Below are positions 18,346-27,571 of a stretch of 64,000 nt of DNA, in pieces; position 1 is the stretch's first letter, and each line of letters starts with the position of its first letter. The notes below the pieces were generated by a model, which was not told where the DNA came from, did no database searches, and was given only the letters and a program-made list of their open reading frames with translations. The translations under genes were made by a program, and so were the position numbers. The stretch is from JBFMEX01 sp040752215. GTDB lineage: Bacteria; Pseudomonadota; Alphaproteobacteria; Rhizobiales; Hyphomicrobiaceae. The stretch covers positions 24,459 through 88,458 of the forward strand of contig JBFMEX010000024.1 in assembly GCA_040752215.1 (NCBI GenBank), read 5' to 3'.

Positions 18346-20277
18346 ATGTTGCGTCTCATCGCGTTTCTTCTCGCCATCGCGGCGCTGGCGACCGGGCTGT
18401 CCTGGCTCGCCGACCGGCCCGGCCTGATCGTCGTCAATTGGCAGGGCTACGAGGCCGAGGTGACGGTGTTCCATGCCGTGGTCGCGCTGGCGATCCTGAC
18501 CGGCCTCGCCGTGTTCCTGTGGTCGCTCACCCGCCAGATCTGGCTGAGCCCGGCCGCGCTCGGCGGCTACTTCAACAAGCGCCGCCACAAGCGCGGGCTC
18601 GAGGCACTCTCCTCCGGCATCATCGCCATCGGCGCCGGCGATCGCTCAAGTGCCACCCGCTATGCGATCCAGGCCAGGAAGTCGCTGCCGCACGAGCCGC
18701 TGACGCATCTGCTGCGCGCCCAGGCGGCGCAGCTCTCCGGCGATCGTGCCACCGCGCGCCGCATCTACGAGGGCATGCTCGCCGCCCCCGACACCGAGGT
18801 GCTGGGGTTGAGGGGCCTGTTCCTCGAGGCGCAGCACGAGGGCGAGCGGGAGGCCGCACGCCAGTTCGCCGAGCGCGCCATGCGCCTCAACCCGGCGCTC
18901 GGCTGGCCGGCCGAGGCGCTGTTCGACATCCAGTGTCGAGACGGCGACTGGGCCGGCGCGCTCGAGACGCTCGCCGTCGCCCGCAAGCACGGACACGTCG
19001 AGAAGGCCAGTGCCGAGCGCCGCCGCGCGGTGCTGCTGACCGCCCAGGCGCAGCGCGCCGAGGACGGCGATCCCGAGCGCGCGCTCGGCCTCGCGCTCGA
19101 GGCACACGGTCTCGCCAGCGATCTGGTGCCGGCCGCGGCGATCGCCGGCCGCATCCTTGCCGCCCGCGGCAACACGCCCAAGGCCGCCAAGGTGCTGCAG
19201 CGGACGTGGCTGCGCGCGCCGCATCCCGATCTCGCCACGGCCTACGCCTATGCGCGGATCGGCGATAGCCCGCGCGACCGCCTCGACCGCGTGCGTCAGC
19301 TCGCGGCACTGGCGCCGAACGTCATCGAGAGCCCGATCGCGGTCGCCAAGGTGGCCATCGAGGCGCGCGAGTACGATGTCGCGCGTAGTGCGCTGGAGCC
19401 GCTACTCGATGGGCGGATGACCCAGCGCGTGGCGACGCTGATGGCGCGCATCGAAGGAGAGGCCGGCGACAAGGGTCGCGTGCGCGAATGGCTGGCGCGC
19501 GCGGTGAGCGCGCCGCGCGATCCGGCCTGGACCGCCGACGGCGTCGTCGCCGACCAATGGGCGCCGATCTCGCCCGTTACCGGCGCGCTCGACGCTTTCC
19601 AGTGGCGCGTGCCGGTCGAGGGCGGCGAGACCCGCGAGGGCGATCTCCTCGCCGACAAGCTCGAGGAGCTGATCGCGCTCGGTGCACCGGTCAAGGACGT
19701 GACACCACAGGCGACCGCGGTTGCCGCCGAAACCCGCCCGGCGAAGGTGGCGCCCGCCGCCACACCCGCGCGCGTGGCACCTCGCACCGAGGACGTCGAG
19801 CCGGTAACCGCAGACGCCGCGCCACGGCCGACGGCGGCCGAGACTGCAGCGGTCGCGGCCACGACGACACGAGCCGCTCCTTCGCAGCCTGCGCCTGCTC
19901 CGGCGATCGTCGTTCCGGTCGTTGGCGCCGCGCCGTCCGAACCGGCGCCGTCCGCCGCGAGCGCCGAAACGAAGCCGGAGGCGCCGGCATCACCCGCTAC
20001 CCCTACCGCCGTCGTCCGCCTGCCGAGAGCGGACACCGTGGCTGCCGGCGATACGCCCGCAACATCTGGCACCCCTGCGGACCAGGAGACCCGCAAGCCC
20101 CCGGCCGTGATACTCGCCCACGATGCGAGCGCGCGCGCGACCGGCGAGCAGGCGCAACGCAAATCCGGCGAGCCGAAAATCTTCGTGCCGCCGCGTGCGC
20201 CCGACGATCCGGGCACCGAGCCCGCGGATGCCGACGACCTGCCGGCGCGCATGCCGACCTACCGCAAGTCGTCCTGA
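18346..20277 (+). CDS. hemY: HemY-family TPR membrane protein with long C-terminal tail
   Basis: 643 residues. Two N-terminal transmembrane helices (LRLIAFLLAIAALATGLSWL and HAVVALAILTGLAVFLW) flank a short loop; then come tetratricopeptide-like helices to about residue 430. The first 440 residues fit the HemY_N/TPR proteins of haem operons, whose exact biochemical role is unsettled. They are not the protoporphyrinogen oxidase of Gram-positives also called HemY. The last 200 residues are a Pro/Ala/Thr-rich tail ending in APDDPGTEPADADDLPA, a closing motif shared by Hyphomicrobiales members. It is the last gene of the hemC-hemD-mic60-hemY run. Confidence 0.9.
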   Translation: MLRLIAFLLAIAALATGLSWLADRPGLIVVNWQGYEAEVTVFHAVVALAILTGLAVFLWSLTRQIWLSPAALGGYFNKRRHKRGLEALSSGIIAIGAGDRSSATRYAIQARKSLPHEPLTHLLRAQAAQLSGDRATARRIYEGMLAAPDTEVLGLRGLFLEAQHEGEREAARQFAERAMRLNPALGWPAEALFDIQCRDGDWAGALETLAVARKHGHVEKASAERRRAVLLTAQAQRAEDGDPERALGLALEAHGLASDLVPAAAIAGRILAARGNTPKAAKVLQRTWLRAPHPDLATAYAYARIGDSPRDRLDRVRQLAALAPNVIESPIAVAKVAIEAREYDVARSALEPLLDGRMTQRVATLMARIEGEAGDKGRVREWLARAVSAPRDPAWTADGVVADQWAPISPVTGALDAFQWRVPVEGGETREGDLLADKLEELIALGAPVKDVTPQATAVAAETRPAKVAPAATPARVAPRTEDVEPVTADAAPRPTAAETAAVAATTTRAAPSQPAPAPAIVVPVVGAAPSEPAPSAASAETKPEAPASPATPTAVVRLPRADTVAAGDTPATSGTPADQETRKPPAVILAHDASARATGEQAQRKSGEPKIFVPPRAPDDPGTEPADADDLPARMPTYRKSS

Positions 20278-20355
20278 GCCGCGGCGGGGCGCCATCACGG
20301 CAGGGTCACCTGCGGCGCCTCACTGTCGCCGCAGGAGCGGGCTTAGCCTCGCTGC

Positions 20356-21354
20356 GTGTCTCGGGATCGAAACCAGCAACGGCCAGGCGGTGTACGCCGC
20401 CCTGAAACCCTGACCCCGAACTCGCTCGCGCGCCGAGCCGCAGAGCGTCGGCTCCTCGCGAGACCCCGCGCGCGCTGCGGATCGGCAACACTGCTCGCCA
20501 CCCTGCTGGCGCTGCTCTGTAGCGCGACCCTTGCCGATGCGCGTGCCGATGTGCGGAGCAATACGCGCACGGTCCGCGCAGCCCCGCCGCTCACCGCGCC
20601 GCCGCCGTTGCCCGTGCGCAATCCTGCGCGCTCCGGGCCGCCCGGCATCGCCGCGCAGACCGGCGATGCCTTGCGCTGGAGCGCCGCCGAGATCGCCGAC
20701 GCGCTCGCTCGATGCATGGAGATTCTCGCCACCGTCCCGGCCGAGGTCGAGCCGCAACCGCCGCTCGCTGCTGGGCGGTGCGGCACTCCCGCGCCGGTGC
20801 TGCTGAAGCGCATCGGTCGCGAGCCGGCCATCGAGCTCTCCCCGCCGGCGCTCGTCACCTGCCCGGTCGTCGCCGCTCTCGGCAGCTGGGTCGAGACGAC
20901 GCTGCAGCCGGCCGCGCACCACCATCTCGGCGCACCCGTCGTGCGCATCCGCGTCGCCGCGTCCTATCACTGCCGCAACCGCAACAACGCCGCCGAGGGC
21001 AAGCTCAGCGAGCATGCCTTCGCCAACGCGCTCGACGTCCGCGCCTTCGTCGGCGAGCGCGACGCGCTGGAGGTTGCAGACGGATGGATGAACCCGGCGG
21101 CCAAGCCCTCCGCGCCTGCCACCGCGACCGCGCCGCCCACGCCGCAGGGTCGCGTCGCGTCGATCGGTCCGGCAGCGTTTCCAGGTGCCGATGCCGAGGC
21201 GGCGTCGGCGCGAGACGCGTTCCTGCGCGCCGTCCACCGGGGCGCCTGCGGTCCGTTCACCACCGTGCTCGGCCCCGACGCGGATGCCGCGCACCTCGAT
21301 CACTTCCACCTGGACCTCGCCCGCCGCCGCAACGGGGCCAGCTACTGCCGCTAG
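20356..21354 (+). CDS. Extensin-like (peptidase M15-fold) exported protein
   Basis: 332 residues from a GTG, the only plausible start upstream of the hydrophobic export signal (ATLLATLLALLCSATLADARA); no clear ribosome site. The C-terminal 190 residues match the bacterial extensin-like domain: a Cys-rich globular fold with VAASYHCRNRNN, the metal-type motif LSEHAFANALDVRAF, and HLDHFHLD near the end. SEHAxxxALD plus DHFHxD resembles the zinc ligands of M15 D,D-carboxypeptidases, so a peptidoglycan-processing role is plausible but unproven. A stretch of about 45 residues (PAAKPSAPATATAPPTPQG) is inserted between the two metal motifs. Confidence 0.8.
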   Translation: MSRDRNQQRPGGVRRPETLTPNSLARRAAERRLLARPRARCGSATLLATLLALLCSATLADARADVRSNTRTVRAAPPLTAPPPLPVRNPARSGPPGIAAQTGDALRWSAAEIADALARCMEILATVPAEVEPQPPLAAGRCGTPAPVLLKRIGREPAIELSPPALVTCPVVAALGSWVETTLQPAAHHHLGAPVVRIRVAASYHCRNRNNAAEGKLSEHAFANALDVRAFVGERDALEVADGWMNPAAKPSAPATATAPPTPQGRVASIGPAAFPGADAEAASARDAFLRAVHRGACGPFTTVLGPDADAAHLDHFHLDLARRRNGASYCR

Positions 21355-21703
21355 TGCGTCTCCACTCTATAGCGCCCCCTCCCCGCTTCAATGGAATGCG
21401 AAAGCTGATTATCCGCTTACGCTCGTTCCGCGCTGCCCGGCAGCGCTCTAATCATCGCTTGGTAAGCAATTTTGGTCTTCTGCAACTCTTGATTGCGTGT
21501 TAATGACAATCAGAAGTTGAGTTTGTGGCGTTTCTGCCCGCAGGGGTTCGATGTATCGCGTTCGCACGTCATTGCGCTCCGCACCGGAGCCGATCCGCAC
21601 AGCTCCCCAAAACCCTCCCGACGATCGGCCTCGCGCACCTCCGCCGACCGGCGCCGCGCCTGCCATCTGAAATCCGACGCGCCACCACCGAGGGGGGAGC
21701 TGC
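21355..21703. other. Spacer upstream of the RTX gene, no gene
   Basis: 349 bases without a convincing gene. Bases 21450-21525 are distinctly A/T-richer than the surroundings and contain nested inverted repeats (CTTCTG/CAGAAG around TGATTG/CAATCA at about 21477-21516). This makes it a likely promoter or operator region for the RTX gene. GGGGGGAG at 21690-21698 serves as its ribosome binding site. Confidence 0.45.
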
Positions 21704-24700
21704 ATGCCGCGCATTCGCATCGAGTTCGTGCCGATCAAGGTCTTCTATCTCGGCCTGTTCGGTTTCGACCACCTGCAGCTCGTCTACGAGCCAGATCCCA
21801 CCCAGGCCATGCTCGACCAGGAGGACTGGTATGTCATGGAGGGGCTGCGCGCGCCCGATCCAGCTGTCGGCGACGTGTTCCTCGAGGTGCTCGGCTACGA
21901 CGGCTCGACCACCCTTTCCGAGGCCAACGGCGGCAAGACCGGCGAGGATCTGGTCGCCGACATCGGCACGCCGATGACCCGCGGCAGCCGCTTCCTGCTC
22001 GTGCCCGACCCGGCCCAGGCGTGGGCCACCATGGCCGCGTACGCGGAGGAAATCCAAGAGGGCAACTTCCCGTACCGCGCCTACGGCTTTCCGAGCTCGC
22101 CCCACCCGACGATCAACTCCTCCTCGGTCGTCGCCAGCTTGATGTGGTCGGTGGGCCTCGATCCCTCCTTCCACATGCCGTTCGACATGCGCTCCTCGCC
22201 CGGCATCACGACGCTCATCGGCACCACCGGGGACGATCACCTCAAGCTCGAAAGCCGCTTCACGACCCTGTTCGGCGGCTATGGCGAGGACCTGCTCGAA
22301 GCCGTCGACATCGCCGGCCAGGCGGACAAGCTGTTCGGCGGTCCCGGCGACGATCTCTTCACCCACTCGAAGGGATTCAACATCATCCACGGCGGACAGC
22401 CGAATGCCGAGTACCGCAACGACGGCCTCGACACGATCGACTACTCGGGCGCCGGCGTGGTGCGCATCGAGCGCAATCCCAACGCCTTCGACCACTACGC
22501 TCCGGACTACTTCGCCAATCACGACGGCGGCATCGACTGGCTGTTCTCGATCGAGCGGGTGGTCTGGAATCCGGCCAGCGACCGCGTCGTGCTCGGCCCC
22601 GGCGTCGAGCTGGTGAGCGAGGGCCTGACGCTCGGGCTCGGCGACCAGTCGAGCGGCGACAAGGGCGACATCCTCGACCTCGCCGAGCTGGAGAACGGCC
22701 TCCTGGTGAACGCCGCCGCCGATGGCGCCCACTACATCCTCGCTGAGGAAGCCGGCGACGACCACACCGGCATTTGGGTCGAATCGCTCGAGTGGATCGT
22801 CACCACCGCGGGCGACGACCGCATCTACGCCGGCGAGGCCGTGCGCGGCGTCGAAGGCGGCGGCGGCAACGATCTCCTCGATGGCCGCCTCGCCACGCCG
22901 TTCTCCGGCGCCAGCCCGGAGGGCTACGACATCCAGCTCGATGGCGGCATCGGCGACGACATACTGGTCGGCGGCGCCGGCCGCACGCTGATGCGCGGCG
23001 GCGACGGCAATGACACCTTCATTCTTTCCGCCGTCACCGGCGAGGCCGACCGCGTCGAGATCGTCATCGAGGATGCCGACGCCGGCGACCGCCTGCTCAT
23101 CCCGCACAATTTCTTCAACGGCTCCGGCGAGGGCTACGAAGGCTCGATGCTGCTGCCGCTGCTCGGCGCCCACGGCGCCTTCAGCGAGATGTCCGAGGAC
23201 GGGGCCTCGCTGTACTTCCAGTGGCTGCTCGAATCCGACCTCATCGCCGGCGTCGACTTCGTCAACGGCATGATCCCGTTCATCGGCGCCGTCGAGTACA
23301 ACCTCGACGGCGACGACCTGCTGATCCACCTCTACCTCGGCGACAGCGCGTACGTGACCAGCGAGATCGACGACGCCGGTCATACCATCACCTACCTCGA
23401 CAACTTCTTTTTCCTCGAGACGGAGACACTGATCCGCGTCGTCGACTTCTCCGAGGGCGATCTCGGCATCCAGTTCCACGATCTCGGCGACCCGACATCG
23501 ATCGAGATTCGACCTGGCGTCAGCTTCGCCCACTACGACGGCTACGACGCCATGGTCCACACCTTGACCTCCAACGGCGTGCTGGTCGACCCGCTAGACC
23601 CCAAGCCCGCGGCTCCCGATTCCAACCCCAACAAGGACCGCGGACGCAGCGAGCCGCTACCCCTCGTCTCCGGCACCGAGGGTGATGACGAAATCGTGCT
23701 CGCCACCGCCGGCGATTTGCGGGCAGGCGCCGGCGACGACACCGTCATCGGCAGCGCCGGCGACGACCTGATCGACGGCGGCACCGGCCGCGACGAGGTG
23801 CGCGGCAGGCGCGGCGATGATCGCTACGTCGTCGACGACGCCGGTGATGTCGTCATCGAGGAAGCGGGCCAGGGCAGCGACACCGTCTACGCCACCGTCG
23901 ATTTCACGCTTCCCGACCACGTCGAGGCGCTCCACCTCGGCGGCAGCGCCCGAATCGGCATCGGCAACGCGCTCGCCAACCGCATTGCCGGCAGTGACGG
24001 CGACGACCACTTGCGCGGCTACGACGGCGACGACACGCTGGTCGGCAACCTCGGCAACGACATTCTCGATGGGGGCAACGGCAGCGACGGCTACAGCATC
24101 CAGCCGGACGACGGCTACGACATCATCATCGACCGCGGCGCCACGGGCACCGACACGCTGTTCCTGATCGGCGGCACCACGTCCGACGACGTCTCCGCCT
24201 ACCGCCCCGCCGACGGCCTCCAGGATCTCGTTCTGGTCCTCGGCGGCGGCGGGCGCGTGCGCATCGACGGCTTCTACGACGGCGACGGCATAGAGCTCGT
24301 GCGCTTCGAGAGCGGCGCCCAGTGGTCGCGCAGCGACCTCGAGGCGCTCGCTGCCGCCGCGCCAGTGGCAGCGAACGACGCGCCCGTGGCCCGCGACGAT
24401 TTCTCCCTCGTAATGTTCAGCGAGACGGCGCTCTTGCCCGCCGAGGCACTGCTCGGCAACGACAGCGATCACGACAACGACGCGCTCACCATCGTCGCGG
24501 TGGGCGACGCGATCGGCGCCGAGGTCTCGCTCGACGCCGAGGGAAACGTGGATCTGCGGCGGCTCGTCGGTCACACCGGCAACCCAACCTTCACCTACAC
24601 CGTCTCCGACGGCCGAGGCGACACTGCGCAAGCCCGCGTCGAGATCGTGTTGCTGGCGAACGCCGCACCGACGGCAACCCAGACCCTCGACGACGCATCG

Positions 24701-25414
24701 ATAGCCCCTGGAGGCACCATTGCGATCGCGTTGCCCGACGGCCTGTTCGTCGACGACGACGGCGACTATCTCTTCTATTCCGCGACCCTCGCCGGGGGCG
24801 GCGCACTGCCGGACTGGCTCGCCTTCGATGACGAGTTGCTGACGCTGGCCGGCACCGCGCCCGCAAATTTCGCCAGCGCGCTCGACATCGTGATCACTGC
24901 CAGCGACGGCCTCGCCTCGACCTCGGTCGAGTTCGCGCTGCTCCCCGGACCTGCGACGCCCTCGGGTCCCACGCCGGGCGACGACGTGCTCACCGGCACA
25001 CCCGCTGCCGACACCATACGTGCCAGGGCCGGCGACGACGACATTCGCGGATTGGACGGCGACGATCGGCTCTTCGGCCAGGACGGCAACGACCTGCTGC
25101 GCGGCGGCGGCGGCCGCGACCTCCTGCTCGGCGGCGCCGGCGACGACCAGCTCTTCGGTGGTCCCGGCGCCGACCGTCTCTACGGCGGGTCCGGCAACGA
25201 CTGGCTGACCGGCGGGGCGGGCCATGATCGGATGATCGGCGGCGCGGGCGAGGACACCGCGATCTACTCCGGCCCGATCGCCGGTTATCAGATCCTCGAC
25301 CTCGGTCGCCGCGCGCTGGTCATCGACGTCGATCCGACCGATGGCGATACCGGCACCGACACGCTGGTCGGCATCGAGTGGTTGCAGATCGGTGACGACC
25401 TGATCCGCATTTGA
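21704..25414 (+). CDS. RTX-type calcium-binding secreted protein
   Basis: 1236 residues, no Sec signal, as expected of a type I secretion substrate. An N-terminal region of about 170 residues (FDHLQLVYEP, later HPTINSSSVVASLMW) is unassigned. Clusters of the RTX nonapeptide GGxGxDxL lie at about 185-225, 380-445, 655-800 and 1088-1185. Between them are a cadherin-like repeat (NDAPVARDDF to YTVSDGRGD, about 890-980) and a dystroglycan-type cadherin-like domain (LPDWLAFDDELLTLAGT, about 985-1080). The C-terminus, after the last repeats, ends GIEWLQIGDDLIRI, the usual uncleaved type I signal region. No ABC transporter or membrane fusion gene is adjacent. The product is probably a surface or extracellular protein; no enzyme domain was recognised. 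Confidence 0.9.
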   Translation: MPRIRIEFVPIKVFYLGLFGFDHLQLVYEPDPTQAMLDQEDWYVMEGLRAPDPAVGDVFLEVLGYDGSTTLSEANGGKTGEDLVADIGTPMTRGSRFLLVPDPAQAWATMAAYAEEIQEGNFPYRAYGFPSSPHPTINSSSVVASLMWSVGLDPSFHMPFDMRSSPGITTLIGTTGDDHLKLESRFTTLFGGYGEDLLEAVDIAGQADKLFGGPGDDLFTHSKGFNIIHGGQPNAEYRNDGLDTIDYSGAGVVRIERNPNAFDHYAPDYFANHDGGIDWLFSIERVVWNPASDRVVLGPGVELVSEGLTLGLGDQSSGDKGDILDLAELENGLLVNAAADGAHYILAEEAGDDHTGIWVESLEWIVTTAGDDRIYAGEAVRGVEGGGGNDLLDGRLATPFSGASPEGYDIQLDGGIGDDILVGGAGRTLMRGGDGNDTFILSAVTGEADRVEIVIEDADAGDRLLIPHNFFNGSGEGYEGSMLLPLLGAHGAFSEMSEDGASLYFQWLLESDLIAGVDFVNGMIPFIGAVEYNLDGDDLLIHLYLGDSAYVTSEIDDAGHTITYLDNFFFLETETLIRVVDFSEGDLGIQFHDLGDPTSIEIRPGVSFAHYDGYDAMVHTLTSNGVLVDPLDPKPAAPDSNPNKDRGRSEPLPLVSGTEGDDEIVLATAGDLRAGAGDDTVIGSAGDDLIDGGTGRDEVRGRRGDDRYVVDDAGDVVIEEAGQGSDTVYATVDFTLPDHVEALHLGGSARIGIGNALANRIAGSDGDDHLRGYDGDDTLVGNLGNDILDGGNGSDGYSIQPDDGYDIIIDRGATGTDTLFLIGGTTSDDVSAYRPADGLQDLVLVLGGGGRVRIDGFYDGDGIELVRFESGAQWSRSDLEALAAAAPVAANDAPVARDDFSLVMFSETALLPAEALLGNDSDHDNDALTIVAVGDAIGAEVSLDAEGNVDLRRLVGHTGNPTFTYTVSDGRGDTAQARVEIVLLANAAPTATQTLDDASIAPGGTIAIALPDGLFVDDDGDYLFYSATLAGGGALPDWLAFDDELLTLAGTAPANFASALDIVITASDGLASTSVEFALLPGPATPSGPTPGDDVLTGTPAADTIRARAGDDDIRGLDGDDRLFGQDGNDLLRGGGGRDLLLGGAGDDQLFGGPGADRLYGGSGNDWLTGGAGHDRMIGGAGEDTAIYSGPIAGYQILDLGRRALVIDVDPTDGDTGTDTLVGIEWLQIGDDLIRI

Positions 25415-25467
25415 GCGGCCGAGAGTCGGCGGGCATCGTCCGCTGGATAACACGCCGCACGCGTGGA

Positions 25468-26397
25468 ATGATGGCCGGCCCGACCCACCCATCGACCGAG
25501 CCATTCGTGCCACCGTCTCTTCGCCACCCACACGCAATTGCCGCGCGCGCTGCGCTGCTCGCCCTGAGTACGATCGGCGCGGTAGAGGCGCGCGCCGCCG
25601 AGCCGGCACCGCTGCCTTGCGGTCTCGTCGCCGAGCCGCCGCGCGCCGTCGTCGACGTCGTCGACGGCGACACGGTGACACTCGACGACGGCAGCACTCT
25701 GCGCCTCCTCGGCACGCTCCCGCCGAAGCCCCCGATCACCAGCCCCGAGCCCGAGCGATGGCCGCCGGCCGATGCGTCCAAGGCTGCCCTCGCCGCGCTA
25801 CTCACCGGCGCCTCGATCGAGATCGCGCCGGCGGGCCATGCTCGCGACCGCTACGGCCGCCGCCGTGCCCACGCCTTTCTGACGCGTGACGGCGCGCGCA
25901 TGTGGGTGGCCGCGCACTTGCTCGCTGAAGGTCACGCCCGCTACTATGGTCTCGCCGGAGAGGCGCCTTGTGCCGACGAGCTGCTGGCGATCGAGGACAC
26001 TGCCCGCACACGCGGGGCGGGATTGTGGGCCAATGCCACCTACGCGGTGCGCAGCGCCGGGCACACGAGCGAGCTGATGCGCCTGCGCAGCACCTTTCAA
26101 CTGGTCGAGGGACGGATCGCCCGGCTCGGCCGGTCGCAGGGGCGGATCTATCTCAATTTCGGCCCCGACTGGCGCACCGATTTCACTGTCGGCATCTCGA
26201 GCCGTCTTGCCGGCGCAGATGCAGGGTGGCTGTCGCGCCTCGCCGCGCTCGAAGGCGCGCGTGTGCGCGTGCGCGGGTGGATCGAGCGGCGCAACGGCCC
26301 CTATATCGAGCTCGAGGCACCGGCCCTGCTCGAGGTCCTCGAGCCGGCTCCCGACCGAGCGGCAGAGGAGCGCGCGGATCGACCGCGATCGCCGTGA
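25468..26397 (+). CDS. Thermonuclease-like (SNase-fold) exported protein with altered active site
   Basis: About 309 residues. The start is uncertain: ATG 25468, ATG 25471, or GTG 25507 directly before the signal peptide (AIAARAALLALSTIGAVEARA). Residues about 65-200 follow the staphylococcal-nuclease fold: VVDVVDGDTVTLDDGSTLRLLG, then ARDRYGRRRAHAFL, then EGHARYYG and GLW. The Arg of RLLG and the Arg of DRYGR are present, but where catalytic members have D-x-P-E the sequence reads LPPKPP, so the calcium Asp and general-base Glu appear lost. The remaining 120 residues form an OB-like second domain. It may bind rather than cut nucleic acid. Confidence 0.8.
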   Translation: MMAGPTHPSTEPFVPPSLRHPHAIAARAALLALSTIGAVEARAAEPAPLPCGLVAEPPRAVVDVVDGDTVTLDDGSTLRLLGTLPPKPPITSPEPERWPPADASKAALAALLTGASIEIAPAGHARDRYGRRRAHAFLTRDGARMWVAAHLLAEGHARYYGLAGEAPCADELLAIEDTARTRGAGLWANATYAVRSAGHTSELMRLRSTFQLVEGRIARLGRSQGRIYLNFGPDWRTDFTVGISSRLAGADAGWLSRLAALEGARVRVRGWIERRNGPYIELEAPALLEVLEPAPDRAAEERADRPRSP

Positions 26398-26418
26398 GCG
26401 AAAGCTTCCCTCTCGGTC

Positions 26419-27474
26419 CTACTCGATCGGCGTCAGCGTGTATCCGGCCTCGCGCAGCATTGCGACCAGGCCGTTCCTGCCGACGAGGTGGAGCGCACCG
26501 ACGGCAACCAGCGCATTGCCCTTCTCCAGGAGGCCGAGAACGCCATCGCGCATCACACGGTTGCGCTTCTCGATCAGCTCCCGTTCGAAGCCTTCGAAGT
26601 CGACCTTCTCGACGCCGGCCCTGCGGGCGAGCTCGCGCTGCAAGGGCATCGCCGCGCCCATCCGGCGCTGGATATACATCTGCAGCGTCGTCTCCATCAT
26701 GTCATGCGCGCGGTCGGCAAGACGCAGTGCGGACTTGAGGCCGGCGACCTGCTCACCGAGCGGGATCGAGGCGAGCGCGGTGAGCTGCCCCTCGATCGTC
26801 TCGAGACCGATCACCTCGATGCCGCGCGCGCGGGCCATCTCGGCGATCTTGCTGTCCACCACCATGCCGCCCGATTCGGCCTTCTTGCGCTCGCAGTCCG
26901 ATACCGAGAGCACCATCGACACGAACCACGGCTTGACCAGACTCGCCACCGCACCCGGCACGCCGACGCCCGACAGGATGCCCTTGACCTTCTCGTACTC
27001 GTCCTTGCTCAGCAACTTGTCGAGCCGCTGGCCATCGGTGAAGACGAGCATGCCGGCGGCCTTTTGCATCACCGGTGTGGCGGCGGCCGGCGACAGGTCC
27101 GCGATTTCCAGCGCCACGCGGTCGACGGTGCCGAGGATCCGCTCGGTCTCTGGCGAGAAGGCAGTGACCCGGGAATCGGTCACGTGGATCGTGCCGAAGA
27201 GATAGGAGGGCGCGAGCCCGACCCGTTCGATCCGCCACAGGATCGCCCCGTCGTTCTCCGTCTCCCGGGCCGCGGCGAGCACGCGGGCATGCGCCTCCGG
27301 GCTATCACGTGCGATCTCGGCCAGGAGATCACTGCCGACGCAGTGGGCCGTGGCCGCGGGGCCGCGCGTGATCCTGGCCGCGGCCGGGCCGGCAAGCGCC
27401 GACGCCGCGAGCGCCAGCGCAAGCACGCCAGCGGCGATGGAGCGGAGGGAACGAAATTGCGAGCACAACATCAT
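26419..27474 (-). CDS. TraB/GumN (Tiki-like) family exported protein
   Basis: 351 residues with an N-terminal signal peptide (SIAAGVLALALAASALAGPAAA). The family's two GxxH signatures are present: SYLFGTIHVTDS near residue 95 and VAVGALHLVGRNGL near the C-terminus, plus the conserved LEIADLSP and VIGLETIEGQL segments. Related animal Tiki proteins are metalloproteases using these motifs; GumN-type bacterial members have no settled function. It is convergent with the nuclease-like gene, with 21 bases between stops. Confidence 0.88.
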   Translation of the reverse strand: MMLCSQFRSLRSIAAGVLALALAASALAGPAAARITRGPAATAHCVGSDLLAEIARDSPEAHARVLAAARETENDGAILWRIERVGLAPSYLFGTIHVTDSRVTAFSPETERILGTVDRVALEIADLSPAAATPVMQKAAGMLVFTDGQRLDKLLSKDEYEKVKGILSGVGVPGAVASLVKPWFVSMVLSVSDCERKKAESGGMVVDSKIAEMARARGIEVIGLETIEGQLTALASIPLGEQVAGLKSALRLADRAHDMMETTLQMYIQRRMGAAMPLQRELARRAGVEKVDFEGFERELIEKRNRVMRDGVLGLLEKGNALVAVGALHLVGRNGLVAMLREAGYTLTPIE

Positions 27475-27571
27475 GTTCGAACTCTACATGCCACCTGCAG
27501 ACTTGGCGACCCGGCTTGGCGGCCGGATCTCGAGGCGCCACCCCTCGGCCTTCGGAGCATTGAGATTTCGG

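Noticed and set aside
15622..18588. A 988-codon open frame opposite hemC/hemD/mic60
   Set aside because: It is a GC-driven shadow: the plus-strand genes have complete family motifs and proper starts, and the opposite frame has none.
18346..20277. HemY as protoporphyrinogen oxidase
   Set aside because: No FAD motif; two membrane helices and TPRs identify the other HemY family.
21704..25414. RTX repeats as a CRISPR or DNA satellite array
   Set aside because: The periodicity is at protein level (GGxGxDxL) with variable codons and sits in one open frame.
23657..25681. A 674-codon open frame opposite the RTX gene
   Set aside because: It mirrors the repetitive RTX codons (Val/Ala/Gly-rich) and has no signal, motif or ribosome site.
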